Positions 1 to 11,274 of a stretch of 64,000 nt of DNA are shown here, piece after piece. A program made the position numbers and the translations under genes. Position 1 is the stretch's first letter. Each line of letters opens with the position of its first letter. Under the pieces are notes generated by a model that had not been told where the DNA came from, searched no databases, and saw only the letters and a list, made by a program, of their open reading frames with translations. This stretch comes from Brachionus manjavacas (taxonomy: Eukaryota; Rotifera; Eurotatoria; Ploima; Brachionidae). The stretch is taken from contig JAHQIY010000023.1 in the NCBI GenBank assembly GCA_019054805.1, positions 930,001 through 994,000 of the forward strand, written 5' to 3'.

Positions 1-453
1 AATCCAAAAATATTTGTCTGCAAAAACTCTGCAATGTAATTGCACACTTGATTGGAATACTTTTTAATGGGGTGCAAAATGCAGAAAATTGAAGAGTATT
101 TTGCAGACATATTTGAATGCATTAAGCAAATTTGCTTATAATTAAGCATTTTACAGAACTGAATTATCTCTTTTAGTAAAAAAGTTATTCAAGTTTTTCT
201 GAATTGAAATGATCGAATTGAAACGAACTTCACAACCCCTAAGCTTGCAAAAAATAATGTAAAAATAATGTAAAAAATAATGTAAAATAATGTAAAATAA
301 TGTAAAAATAATGTAAAAAATAATGTAAAATAATGTAAAATAATGTAAAAATAATGTAAAATAATGTAAAATAATGTAATTTAGCCAATTCGTGGATTTT
401 TACTGAAGCACTGAAGATTAAATTTTATTAAAAAAAAAAGTTGTATTTCTTAC
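1..453 (-). other. IPO5: Probable last intron of IPO5
   Basis: The intron starts at the donor GTAAGA (453 downward). No stretch on the minus strand here resembles the expected IPO5 C-terminus, so the acceptor and last exon are probably left of the window. A possible acceptor at about 412 would add only nine unconvincing residues before a stop. The stretch 1-240 resembles sequence near 42740-42950, which suggests a dispersed repeat. Confidence 0.55.
245..380. repeat. Tandem repeat, unit about 10 bp (TAATGTAAAA and 9-12 bp variants)
   Basis: At least a dozen copies of AATAATGTAAA run head to tail with one- or two-base A-run length differences. The array lies in the probable last IPO5 intron. 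Confidence 0.9.
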
Positions 454-3400
454 CTGTACATGCTTGCATATGTTGATCATGCGCTTGGCCACTATGTTCT
501 CCATGTCGATTCCCTCTCTTAGAATGCAATCAACTATAACTTGAATTATTCGTGGTATATTACAATGGTTGACTCCGAGCACAATTTCGCTGTTGGCTTC
601 GACTTGGTCGCACAAAAATCCATAGGTGTGCGGGGTTTCCTCGGTGTCGTCATTGACCGGCAGCCAAGAGAACCAAGTTGGCAACAATTGGTCGACACTT
701 ATGGCCGAGCTGTTGTATTTCATTATTTTTGTGACTGCACTGATGGCATTTTCGGTCGCTTGGACATTTTCGACCGATCTGCTGTCGCGGTCGTTTATCA
801 CTTGAATTAGAAACGGAATGGCGGAGGCGCACGCCTGGGCATACTGTGCGCCGCCGTGCATGGCCATGACGCCGCAGCCGTAGCTGGCAGCTTGTCGAAT
901 CTCTGGCGCTTCGTCGACCAGCGACTCAATTAGTCTTTTCAAAAAGTGTTTCTGGTAGCCAATGGACGCCTCGCCGCAAAACTCGATCACATCGTCCCAC
1001 ACACACAAGGCCCATTGACGATCCGTGAACGGTCTTTCGGGCGCCATCAACGCATCATAGTGCGGCACCAGCTGATTGAACGCCATGGAAAAGTCACTTT
1101 TGTACACTTTGAACAGCGAGTGTATGACGTCGCTTATTTTGGACAGGATCAATGCGTCAAAGTCGTCCTCGTCGAGCAGCTGGTCCTCGGTCTCGTCGTC
1201 GTAGTCCTCGTCGCGTCTCATCTCGAGCCGTTGCTGCTGCTTGGTAAAGTGTTCGCTCAGGTATTTGTTCAGCACTTTGATCACTGTCTCAACCTGGTCC
1301 TGGTTCAGAGCTCTGGTCGACATGAACTCGACGCATTTGGCAAAGGAGCGCATCAGCTCGGCCAGCACTTCCTGCTCGGGCTCCGAGTCAATCGCCTTGA
1401 TCAAGTCATTGCAAATGTAGTTCCACATTTCGCACACGTACTGCTCGCCTCTGATTTTGGCACACTCGAGCAAATGTGGCATGCTCTCGGCAGCTGCCGT
1501 TCTGACGCCATCGTGGAAATAAAATTTGAACAATGGCACCATTAATTTGGTCACTTCTTCGGTGTATTGTGCAAAGCCTTCCTTGAGCTCTTTGGCGTAG
1601 CAAACCAGCATTGAGCACGCAGTTGCTTTTTCCTCCAGGCCAGTGGTCTTGATGCCAAAACTTTGCTGGTCGCCAATTGTAACAAATTGCCAGTCCTCCT
1701 CGTCCGATATCTCCTTCACTTCTTCCTCGTCGACGACAGCAATCTCGGGCTTAAAGCTGGCTGTCTTGAGCACCGGCGCCATCACCACCGGCAAGTACTT
1801 CTCAAAGTCCTTGCCCATTATTTTGCACATGCGCGCCCACGAGCTAATCATGTAGCTAATCTGGGGATCCTCGTCCTCCAAATTGTCGAAATTGGTCTGC
1901 GTTTGCAGCAATGTTTCCATGACATCTTGGCAATCTTGCAAGAACTTCTGCTTGCCAACGGCCAGACCGATCAAGCTGATGCACTCGATGGTCTTGCCGC
2001 GCAGCAGCCTCAGATCTGGCGTGGTCGCGTTCTGGAACAAGTACTTGAGCTTGGGCATGAATTTGTCGTAGTAGGCGTCGAACTTGTCCTCGACAGTGTC
2101 GGCCACCGCCGCTATAGTCGTCACTATTTGCTCGAGCACCAGCTTTCGCTTGTGGTTCACGAGCTCGAGCACTTTTTTGTCGAGCACTTGGTGCAGCTTG
2201 GACAATATTTTGTCCAAGTAGGTGAGCAGAATGCTTTTGGGCGAGTCCTCGGCAAAGTTGACGAGCGCTGCGCCGCCGTGGGCCTGCACGCGCGGGTTCT
2301 GCTCGTCGTCCAAGATCATGAGCAGGCCGGGCACCACTTTCGAGTGGTACTTTTTCTCGAAAGCGGGCGCGAAGTCAGTGGCCATTTGGCCGAGGCAATT
2401 GCAGGCGGCGTAGCGGACCCGGGGGTGCGGGTCGGTCAAAAAGGCGACTATGCCGTCGACCATCTGGTCGAGATAGGCCTCCATTTGCTTGTGGGCGCCC
2501 TCGGCCGTCGACGACAGGGTCATGAGGCCGGCGTACCTGTAGCGCCAGTCCGAGTTGGCCAGCATTTGGTTGACGTTGGTGAGGATGTGGGGCAGCATGG
2601 TCTTGCCGCCGAGGGCGCACGCCAGCCGGTCCATGGCGCTCTCGCCCGTGATCGGGTTGCTCTCCTCGTCCTCGTCCTCGATCTCGTCCTGCACGGACCA
2701 CTCGGCGTCCTCCTCCAAGTCGACCATCATGGCCAGTATCTGCGGCACTATCAGCGGTATGTACTTGGCCGCGTTTTTGCGCACCATGCCGCTCGCGTTC
2801 TCCGCCAGCGTGACCACCACCTCGAGCGCCAAATGCTTGCGGCTGGTGCTCTCGTTGTGCACCAGGATGTGAATGCACAGCTCGAAGACCTGGTCGAGCA
2901 CCGACTTGAGGAACTTGGGCGCGATCTCCGCCACCTCGATCAGACACTTTTGCAGCTCTTCGTTGTCCGAGTTGTCGGCGGCGCTCTCCTGCACGTTCTT
3001 GAGCAGCAGAGGCAAGCAGTCGCGGAACAGCATGATCGTGGCCAGCTCGTTCTCGTGGTTCTTGAGAAACGAGGTGATGGCCTTGACGGCCAAGTGGCTG
3101 ATGCTTTTGTTCGGGTCGGACAGCGATTCGAACAGCAGATTGTGGATCACTTGCATGTAGTGCTGTTCCTGGTTGCCGAAGATGCCCGGAAAGCTCGTGA
3201 ATATGTTGAGCGCGCTCTCCTTTAGATTGGCGTCGGCGCTGCTGCTCAGCTCGAACAGGAACTGCAGCACCTCGGGCCACTTGTTGCTGCCCGAGTCGTC
3301 GATGAGAAATCGGGCGAGTTCGGCGATCACGTCGGTGATCTTTTTGCGTATGGACTGGTCGGCCTCTTGCTGCACGGCGCTCAGCAGCTCGGTCTTGAGC

Positions 3401-3654
3401 GTCGTGCAGATTTGTTCGTTGAGGCCCGACCAGTTGTCGTCGACCGATGTGGAGATGAGCCGGCGCAGCATGACCAGCGCTAGGGTGCGCGACGCCACCG
3501 CCAGCCCGCTGTTCCGCATGCACTTCACCAAGAAGACGAGCTTGTGCTCGAACGCGATCTGGCCGTACGTGCTCTCGGCCTCTTGCCGAACGCTGTTGTC
3601 CAGCGACATCAGGTTGTCGAGCAGTTGACAAAATTGCTGTTCTTCGGATGCCAT
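454..3654 (-). CDS. IPO5: Importin-5 (RanBP5/karyopherin beta-3), large first coding exon; last exon outside window
   Basis: This exon encodes 1067 residues of a nuclear import receptor of the importin-beta family, which binds cargo such as ribosomal and core histone proteins in the cytoplasm and releases it on RanGTP in the nucleus. The protein is HEAT repeats throughout. The IPO5 acidic loop is visible near residues 315-350 (MMVDLEEDAEW, then DEIEDEDEES, then GESAMDRLACALGGK), and a second acidic stretch (MRRDEDYDDETED) lies near residue 825. The ATG at 3654 is in a good context (CAAACAATGG) and the start MASEEQQFCQLLDNLM suits the family. The reading frame runs on to 418, but CAG|GTAAGA at 454/453 is a strong splice donor placed just after KHVQ, where family members continue with a short C-terminal tail. 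The 11 read-through residues are therefore intron, and about 25-30 residues are missing from the window. Identity is very secure; the splice end is inferred from sequence. Confidence 0.95.
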
Positions 3655-5085
3655 TGTTTGCGGTCTTTGTCTGGGTTTGTTTGCGAAAATTAAGGCCCAA
3701 ATTTGGTTCTAATCTAGAAGAAGAGGCAGAGTTTTTTTAAGTAACAAGCAAATTTATTTTCTTTTTGTTTTTATTTTTCTGCTTAAATTGTGGCTAATTA
3801 AGGCGATTTAATTAAGGTGATTTAATTTAGTTGATTTAATTAAGTTGATTGAGCTGCATGGCAGATTTAAGCCGAAGAGAGTGGTGAATGCAAAGAGAGG
3901 CATGCCAAAATGGTTCGAATGCGTTCAGATTTTTTTTGCTTTTGTGGTGTTGCAATTGTTTCACGTGTTTGTGAGATGCTTTAAAGTTAACTTTTTTCTC
4001 GGTCTGTGCAAGTACTCCATGCCAAACGAGACGAATTGGGTTTTTCAAAAAATTAAAAATTAAAATTTTTAAAAGAGAAACAAGAAATTAAGAGTGAAAT
4101 TTTCAACTTTTATTTGTGCTCATTAAGCAATTTTCAAAACAAAGTTTAAGTACGTAGTTGGTCGGTTCGGCGGCCTACATTCATTATTTTCCTTTCTTTT
4201 CTCTAGTATCACATTATTAATTTAATTTATTTTTTTTATTCTTTTTTTCTTTTTTTTTCTTTCACTGCACCCCCACACAAATATAATGAATTCTAGAAAT
4301 AGAATTATGGAATTTTTTTTCCAAATGCTAAAAATTAGCTCTGTGAATGACAACAAAAAAACAGAGAGAACATTCTTCTGGGAGAGCTGTGCAAATCTAG
4401 CGCTAATTTTAATTTCCAATTTCAGTATTTTACTTCTTTTTTCGTTTTGCTGAATTCTTGGGAAATCTATTAAAAAATAATTTTCAAAAATCAAATAAAA
4501 AAAATCACAAATTCAGATACTTTTATTTGGCGATTATTTTTAAATGGGTATTTATATTTATTAATTGCATTTTAAAAAGTAATTTTTTACAGACTTTGTT
4601 TATTTATTCAAAATTATTATAAAAGAAATTAAAAATGAGTACATAAAAATTATTAAAGAATACCAAAAAAAATTCCAAAAAAATTTGCAAAAAATTGTTC
4701 TCTAATAAATGCTTTTTTTTGCTTACGTTGGTCTACCTCTCTTTCTTTTTAGTCCGCTAACTGCATGCCTGCATTTATACTCTTTTAGAAAACAAGGACA
4801 CAAAGTGTAAAGTCGTTAAAGTTAAGAGAGATGTTTCGCTTTAACAATTTATTCAATGACCAAAGAATAGAAATAAAATAAATATAAAGTTTTTATAAAG
4901 ACGCTTGTTTGCTTGTTTGAATAAAAGCAAACAACTTGTCCCTTTCCAAAAATAACTGTTTGTATTTTCTCAAAAGTTTCTAACATTTGTAATTTCATAA
5001 ACACGAGTTTAATTAAAATTTAACTAAAACAACTAAAGTTAAACAAGCTCAATACTAGGGATACTACAACAAAGGACATTTTTCT
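3655..5085. other. Upstream region of IPO5, no gene seen
   Basis: The segment just above the IPO5 start (3655-4060) probably holds its promoter and 5' leader. It contains repeated TTTAATTAAG motifs at 3800-3850, but no clear TATA box or initiator can be assigned. The rest is low-complexity AT-rich DNA with chance ORFs only. Confidence 0.5.
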
Positions 5086-5222
5086 TTAAGCCTTTTTCCA
5101 ATCTTGACAATTCTCTCTATCAAGATACCATATATTAAATGACTTCATAAAATGATCAAAAGTCGTAAATATTCCAGATGGGTAACGCTTAAACTCAGCA
5201 TCAGAAATCTTATTTAAATCAT
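5086..5222 (-). pseudogene. Unidentified 45-codon coding-like segment, possible terminal exon or transposon relic
   Basis: On the minus strand, TTACATTCCTTCAG resembles a splice acceptor. It is followed by an open frame of about 45 codons reading DDLNKISDAEFKRYPSG, then FDHFMKSFNIWYLD, and ending WKKA-stop. Amino-acid composition and codon use look coding compared with the surrounding DNA. I do not recognise the family. A LINE 3' end lies immediately to its right in the same orientation, so it may be old transposon sequence or the target of that insertion. Confidence 0.25.
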
Positions 5223-5300
5223 CTGAAGGAATGTAAAACTTATTTTTTATTTATTTGTTTATCTGTTCCGAGCAAGAGCTCCTTCAAAAAAAAAAAGTAT
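5222..5300 (-). mobile_element. LINE 3' terminus (family with GAGC-N4-GCTC stem-loop)
   Basis: Read on the minus strand: GAAGGAGCTCTTGCTCGGAACAG followed by ATAAACAAATAAATAAA. This is the same 3' end as copies ending near 17390, 32995 and 63961. Confidence 0.75.
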
Positions 5301-5770
5301 AAAATAAAAATTATAAATAAAAATAAAATAAACTTTAAAAAGAAAAATCAAAAGGTTAAATGAAATATAATATAAATAAAATAAGTTTAAATAACGAAAG
5401 AAAAAGGATTAATTGAAACAGAAAAAGACAGATTGTTCATTATTAAGTATTTGTAAAAGAAGAGATAGCTAGATAGCAATTACACAATGGAGTCGGGTAA
5501 GCTATGAACCTTGAATATGAATCTTTTTTTTCTCAAATATTAAATAAATTCCCCAATTATTAAGTTAATACATAAAAAATTAACTTTCGATATATCACTA
5601 GATTGAATAGAAATCCACTATTTTTTACTTATTGACACTTTTTATTTAAAAATGATAACAAATTTAAGAAAAAGCACCTAAATTATGAGAATAAAGGGAT
5701 AGTTAGAAAAAAAGACAATATTCAATCGAGTTTTATGCTGAAAATTACGTCAGCCTTATTTTTCTAGAAA
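5301..5770. other. AT-rich intergenic DNA
   Basis: No gene seen. The piece at 5648-5722 is a diverged direct repeat of 6150-6222 (both contain TTTAAGAAAAAG(C/T)ACCTAAATT), which links it to the inverted-repeat structure to its right. Confidence 0.4.
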
Positions 5771-6458
5771 GTTGTTTATGTCATTGAAGTTATTAGCTTC
5801 AATTTTAAATTTAAATAATTTAAAAATCGAAAAATAATAACTTTTAGCAAGTTTGATTATTGTACTTTTTGAAAAATAACATTCAAGACTGGAACAAAAA
5901 TGAAAATAAAGCAGAATAAATGAGTATATTTTTTCGTATGTAGTTAGCTAGAACATTCTTCTAAAACTAAGTTTTTAAAAATTAAGAAAATAAGACAATT
6001 TAATACTGAACCTTTTTCTGAAGCAGATTTAAATTTTACGTCTGATTTTACGTTAAGAGCTTTGGCGTCTTTTGAGTGAGTTAATTGTAAAAAATAAATT
6101 TACTTTATGTCTCGTAAATTTTGGATAAAACAAAAACACTTTTTACTAAAAAATGATTAGTAATTTAAGAAAAAGTACCTAAATTTTGTAATAAAAATAA
6201 AGTAATATTCCACTTTTTGTTTTATATTATTTAAATTTTAAAATAACATTCATGAGTGGAACAATAATCAAAAAAAGTTTTGAAAAATTAAGAAAATAAG
6301 ATAACTTAAGACGTCAAAGCTCTTAACGTAAAACCTAAATCCGCTTCACCAAAACTTTCAAAAAGTGCAATGATCAAACTTGCTAAAAGTTATTATTTTT
6401 CGATTTTTAAATTATTTAAATTTAAAATTGAAGCTAATAACTTCAATGACATAAACAA
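5771..6458. repeat. Long inverted repeat, arms about 104 bp, about 690 bp overall
   Basis: The left arm 5771-5875 and right arm 6356-6458 are reverse complements with about three mismatches; the core ATTTAAATTTAAAATTGAAG is shared. Inside lies a second, weaker inverted pair (6020-6076 with 6311-6350; shared core TCTTAACGTAAAA). There are also direct repeats (5970-6002 with 6276-6310). No transposase frame is visible, so this is probably a foldback or composite non-autonomous element. Confidence 0.8.
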
Positions 6459-6666
6459 GAATTGGTTCACAAATTAAGGGAAATAGTTCTGGTTCTGCAA
6501 TGATATAGAAGACACATCTTTGCACTGTATCGTTTGACTCATTTTTTTTCCGATTGTATCGATAGTGTACTTTTAACCCTTCGCCTGTTTCATTTTTGGT
6601 GAATTTTGGCCATTCTTTTGATATTATTTGTTGTTTGTCAAATCTTTTATTTAATTTAGTCACCAC
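6412..6666 (-). pseudogene. Unidentified 84-codon ORF overlapping an inverted-repeat arm
   Basis: The frame reads VTKLNKRFDKQQIISKEWPK, then VHYRYNRKKNESNDTVQRC, and its C-terminus is encoded by the inverted-repeat arm. I recognise no domain. It may be the remains of a transposon protein and could equally be chance. Confidence 0.15.
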
Positions 6667-7227
6667 TAAGATTAATTAATACTCTTAATGAATTGTTATT
6701 TTTACAATTTTTTTTGTAAAACACTTATTTTATTTTTTTACACCCCAATTAAATATTTAACTACTTGGTTATTTTAATCGACCCTCTTTAAATATCTTAA
6801 ACTACCAACTAATTATTCCTAACTAGCCTTTATATTATTTCATTGAAAACTATTCAAGCTAAAAATGTCTCACTTATAAAATAACAAGTAGACCTTTTTG
6901 GAAAAAATAAATAAATTTAGTAAAAAAAAAAGATCAAATTTAATTCCAAAATTTGATTTTAAATGACAAGGAATTCAAAACTAATGAAGAAAAGGGAAAA
7001 TGCTTCGGAGAACTGTTATCTTCAATATTTAGTCCTAATTGTGATTTAATTGATACTGAGAAAGATTGCGAAATACTTAATTATTTATTTTTAAAAGATA
7101 ATTTAGGAAAGAGGAATTTCCCGGGCAGCTTCGAATGACATAGCCTTCTTTTAAGCCCTCTTGTTAGCAATTTTAATTTTACAAAATTTAGATTAAAAAA
7201 AAAACAAAGAAAAATAAAAAAGGAATG

Positions 7228-7996
7228 TTTTTTTTTTTTTTTTATAATTTTTATTTACATTGTCAAGTAGATTCAGCTATGTACTTGGCAGGGAAAGTAT
7301 AGTATCGAATGGAGTTTTGTATTTTGAGTTGTTTCTGTTAGTGCTATGAACCAGTTAGTCCTTTATTTCCTCAGCTATTAATTCATGGTTCTGCTTTGTG
7401 GCAACAAATTTCAAAAATAGCTTGTTTGCTCTGTCATCGATCAGATCAACTTTTAATTCTTTATGAATTGTTTTGATACTTGTCTTTAGCGGGAAATATT
7501 TGATGATTTTCAAAATCCGTTTTGCATTTTTTGAATCTTCTGGGTACCCGATTGAAGTATTATAAAGCAGTAGTCTAAAAGTGATCTTATGAGAGACATA
7601 TAAAGCATTCTATTGATTTTTATTGAGGATCCCCACTTAAAGCTCTTAACCTTCCTGATTAGATTAATTTTGGAGGTTTGTTTTGAGTTGATTATGTTCT
7701 TTGTAGTCAGTCTTAGGATCTTATTTTATACCAAGGAATGTCGGATTGGCTTGAATTGGAATTTGACTGTTTCCGATTTTTATTTTCATTCCATACGTTT
7801 TCTCATAGTTCTTTCGATGTCCAGCTCTGGTAAATGTTGTATAGCAGGTCTTCTTTTCGTTGATTTTAAAACCCCACTTTTTGCAGTACTCAATAATTTT
7901 GTCAACTTCGTTTAGAAGAATTTTTTGGATTTCCGAAATACTTAATTCTAACTCTGAATTTTTTAGAAATTATGATCAGTGTAATTTTATTGATCC
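7228..7996 (-). mobile_element. LINE fragment (RT C-terminal part, poly(A)-ended) nested in another LINE
   Basis: The minus strand encodes a frameshifted RT tail: SELELSISEIQKILLNEVD, CKKWGFKINEKKTCYTTF and PIQANPTFLGI. The last two match the spacing after the YADD block in non-LTR reverse transcriptases. A run of about 16 T at 7228-7243 is the element's poly(A) tail. It interrupts the plus-strand LINE (6935-9725) and is a different family from it. Confidence 0.75.
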
Positions 7997-8009
7997 AATT
8001 TGCTTAAAT

Positions 8010-8292
8010 ATATCCCGTATAGCCGAATGGTTTGCGTGTTAGTCATGCAAGCAGAGGATCGAGGGTTCAAAACCCGCTGAGGGTGAAAAAATCTTTAAAA
8101 TATCTGTGCAATACGGGGCGAATGTTTAAATTTCTTTCATCATAAAGATAGGGGCACCAGTTTCGACTGGGTAATAATTGCGATGTAACTCGATACAGTA
8201 GCCTCTGTGTCAGGTCGTAGCCGTTGCTCAAAAAGGGGCTTGAAAAGGAGATGAGCGCCTCCCCATTATCCACTAGGTGTAAATGGTCAATT
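8010..8292 (+). mobile_element. tRNA-derived SINE with 13-bp target duplication
   Basis: An internal RNA polymerase III promoter is visible: box A TAGCCGAATGG at 8020-8030 and a perfect-consensus box B GGTTCAAAACC at 8064-8074. A non-tRNA body with much higher GC than its surroundings follows (for example GGGGCACCAGTTTCGACTGG near 8149). The element is flanked by the exact direct repeat AATTTGCTTAAAT (7997-8009 and 8293-8305), read as the target-site duplication. It lies inside the nested LINE cluster and is the youngest insertion there. Confidence 0.8.
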
Positions 8293-9929
8293 AATTTGCT
8301 TAAATGAATTAATTATGATTTTAAAAAGATTGAAAGATGAAGCGACATCAGGACCTGACCAAATTCATAATTTAATTTTAAAAAGCTCACCTGGAAATTA
8401 ATTAAAAGAAATCAAAGAACTTTTCAATTAATCTCTTAGAGAAGCTTAAGTCCCGAAAGCGTGGAAAACTTCGAACATTACTATGATTCAAAAAAGGCCT
8501 CTAATTTACAAGACCCTTTAAATTATAGACCAATTAGTATAACGAGTTGTTTAGGAAAGTTACTGGAACGAATAGTAAATTCAAGATTATTCAATTTTTT
8601 GGAACAAAATTCACTCCTTATCCAAAAGCAATCTGGATTACACTGGCGAACATCAGATAATCTTTTCTTTTTAATTCAAAAAATTGTGGAATCATTTAAT
8701 AGAAAAAAAAGAGTTTGCGGCCTGTTTTTTGATATTTCTAAAGCCTTTGATAGGGTTTGGCAATTTACTTTTTAAACTGATTAAAATGAATCCACCTCAT
8801 TACTTGATTAACAGGATTAGATCCTTTTTAAACTTTAGGACATTTAAGGTAAATGTGAATGATCACCTGAGCGAAGATAATCAAATAACTACAGGTGTTC
8901 CTCAAGGCTCAGTAATTAGTCCTCTTTTGTTTAGTATATACATTAATGATATCCCTAAAAGAAACAAAACAAATAATGAATACTCTCTGCTTTTCGCAGA
9001 TGATCTAGTTACATTCTTCATTTATAACAAAAAGGGGAACCTAGAAAATAAGATAAATAAATACACCAACCAACTAGAACAATGGCTTATTGAATGGAAA
9101 ATGAAGATATCAGTTGAAGAGTCGTGTTCAGTAGTCTTCTCTAGGTACAAAAAAGAGAGTGATAATCTAAACTTAAAAATTTATGGAAACAGAATAATGA
9201 GCCAAAAAGAAATCAAGTTTCTTGGTATAAAATTTGATTCTAAATTAAATTTTAATATATTAGTAGACGAAATTAAAGAACGCTGCAACAAAAGGCTAAA
9301 TATTATTAAGATACTGTCAAACAAAAAATGGAATCTTAACCAAAATGCACAAGGAAATTTATATAAATCTTTAATCAATTTTAGACTTTTCTTTTCCTTG
9401 CTTGAATTCATTTTCAGAAAATAATATCAAAAAACTACAGGCAATTCAGAATACAGCAGACAGATCTATCCTTAAGTTAAAACATGATACTCCCTCCAGC
9501 ATGGTGCATCATGAGGCTTTTAATAAATTTAAATTACTAACAGTTTCGAGTCGGCTTTTTGAGTTGAGTGAGAGATATTTTAGGACAGGACTGAGTCATT
9601 CTGTTCCACAGGCTGTAAGACTGGTGGAGGAATACAAAGAAGGTTTCGAATCAAGATATATTGAATCCCCAACTCCATTGTGTAATTGCTACCTTACTAT
9701 TTCTTCTTTTTTTTCCTGAAACTTGAACTATGTAAACAGGTGTCACATATAACACATCAATGAAAAAAAGAAAACAGGATGTGAAGAAATCAATTGTACA
9801 TGCAATTGTCCAATTTTGTTTAATGTATTTTTTGTATACCAGCAACCTAAGTACCATCTGGACAGCTCAGTTGCTGGATAATCTAATTGGGATTGTCGCA
9901 ATGAAATAAGCCCTAAATAAAAAAAAATT

Positions 9930-11240
9930 CTTTACCAAAATCTATCATAATGTGATCATCCAAATAAAAATAAAAAATTTGAATTAAACCAATGTTCAGT
10001 TTTTATCTAATTTGAATTAATATTTTTTTTTTAAATATTCAAATAAAAGTCAAAAGTCAAATTTTACTTTCAAAATATTACTTTAGAATTCATAAGCCAA
10101 TTTGACTTAAACATAAACAATAAAATTATATTAATGTTTAAGCATGTTCAATTTGAACACTCCTGACAATGATTTGGAACTTTGGTCAACTGAGCAAACA
10201 ACTCAAATATCTGTATTTAAATCAGCTTGGTCAGTCAACTAAATTTCAAAAGATCTTTTAAGATATTCAAGAGAAAAATGTACGATAAAAACTCTACTAA
10301 ATTTTCCAAAATTTCTATATATCTATTTTGCAAGATTTTATTTTCATACTATTTTAAATTTATTTATTTCAAATTTGAATTTGAAAAAATGCAATAAATG
10401 CATCAATTCTATGAAAATGATGATTTGATTTTCTTTTGACCTCAAATTATCAAATAATTAGAATTTATCGATAATTTTTTTTAACATTCTTAAAATAGAC
10501 AGTAAAAAGTAAGCTAGTAAAAAAAAAAGAAAATTTTTTTTTAGATTTTTTACTGATTTAAATTTTAAATTAGCTTTGTCTATCGGAAAAAGTCGCCTGC
10601 ATTTACCAACCAAGCCATAGCACAAAGCTGTAAACGGACTTATGGAACTGCCAAAAAACTTGCCATTTAACAGAAATAAAACAAAAAATAAATAATTATT
10701 AATAAATAATAAATAATTATATAATTATTTGGCATTTGCGTGAAAATAAATTCAACTAACTACAACTAAAAATTATTCACCGAAAGAAATTATCACTTAT
10801 CAAAATAAAATTATAGAAAACCAATTTTAAAAGTCTTAAAAAAAAATTATTTTTTATGAATTAAAAAATACCAATTACTGAAATGATGCAATATCAAGAA
10901 TAAGGCAAAAAGGTTACGGACGAAAAATGGTATTGATAAAAAGCTTGTCTCAAAAATCGTCGGAGAGCCAGTAAAATTTGAATTGAAGAAAATCAAAAAC
11001 AAGACTTGACATTTTTGAAGAGATGTTTGATCTTGACCAAAATGTTATTTTTCTTAAAAGAAAGTGAGGTCTAAAAAATTAGAAAACAGTTAAATAACTT
11101 GTTAAAATGAAAATAAATGAAAATTTTTAAAATTATTTATTTCAATAGAAATATTAAATTTGAATTAAATTGAGTATTAGACTAATACAATATTTTAGTT
11201 TAAATAATAGTTAAAATCTAAACTTTTTTTTAAACAAAAT
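9930..11240. other. AT-rich intergenic DNA downstream of DHX9
   Basis: No gene recognised. Some sequence near 10900-11050 looks weakly coding but is broken in every frame. Confidence 0.4.
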
Positions 11241-11246
11241 TTTATT
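11241..11246 (-). terminator. Candidate poly(A) signal of DHX9 (AATAAA)
   Basis: On the minus strand AATAAA lies about 30 bases past the DHX9 stop codon, a normal place for a cleavage and polyadenylation signal. The region is AT-rich, so a chance match is possible. Confidence 0.4.
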
Positions 11247-11274
11247 TTAATAAAACAAATTTCTTTTTATAAAA

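Larger units (their letters stand above)
6935..9725 (+). mobile_element. Decayed non-LTR retrotransposon (LINE), split by two nested insertions
   Basis: Two plus-strand parts belong to one element. Part one (about 6935-7140) encodes LNDKEFKTNEEKGKCFGELL, typical of the linker between endonuclease and reverse transcriptase. Part two (about 8293-9725) encodes the reverse transcriptase: ATSGPDQIHNLIL, LNYRPISITSCLGKLLERIV, the catalytic FFDISKAFDRVW, GVPQGSVISPLLFSIYINDI and LLFADDLVTFF. A C-terminal region follows (IQNTADRSILKLKHDTP, then SSRLFELSERYFR). At least three frameshifts or stops break the frame (near 8400, 8775 and 9410). Between the parts sit a minus-strand LINE piece and a SINE. 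The 3' end differs from sister copies after about 9750: it ends near 9920 in GAAATAAGCCCTAAATAAA instead of the GAGC stem-loop. Clade is probably Jockey/CR1-like. Confidence 0.85.

Noticed and set aside
245-380. Short-repeat array as a possible origin or CRISPR
   Set aside because: Unit of about 10 bp with A-run slippage and no unique spacers; an ordinary minisatellite.
1663-3225. 520-codon plus-strand ORF opposite IPO5
   Set aside because: It is the antisense shadow of the IPO5 exon: HEAT-repeat codon bias keeps the opposite frame open, and the peptide is His/Gln/Val-rich nonsense.
2375-3700. 441-codon minus-strand ORF overlapping the IPO5 start in another frame
   Set aside because: Arg/Gln/Gly-rich, low-complexity shadow frame of IPO5 with no domain.
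4222-4494. 90-codon minus-strand ORF upstream of IPO5
   Set aside because: Lys/Ile/Phe-rich product of A/T runs, not distinguishable from chance.
8012-8085. Functional tRNA gene
   Set aside because: Boxes A and B are present, but the acceptor and anticodon stems do not pair well and the unit continues into a SINE body with target duplication.
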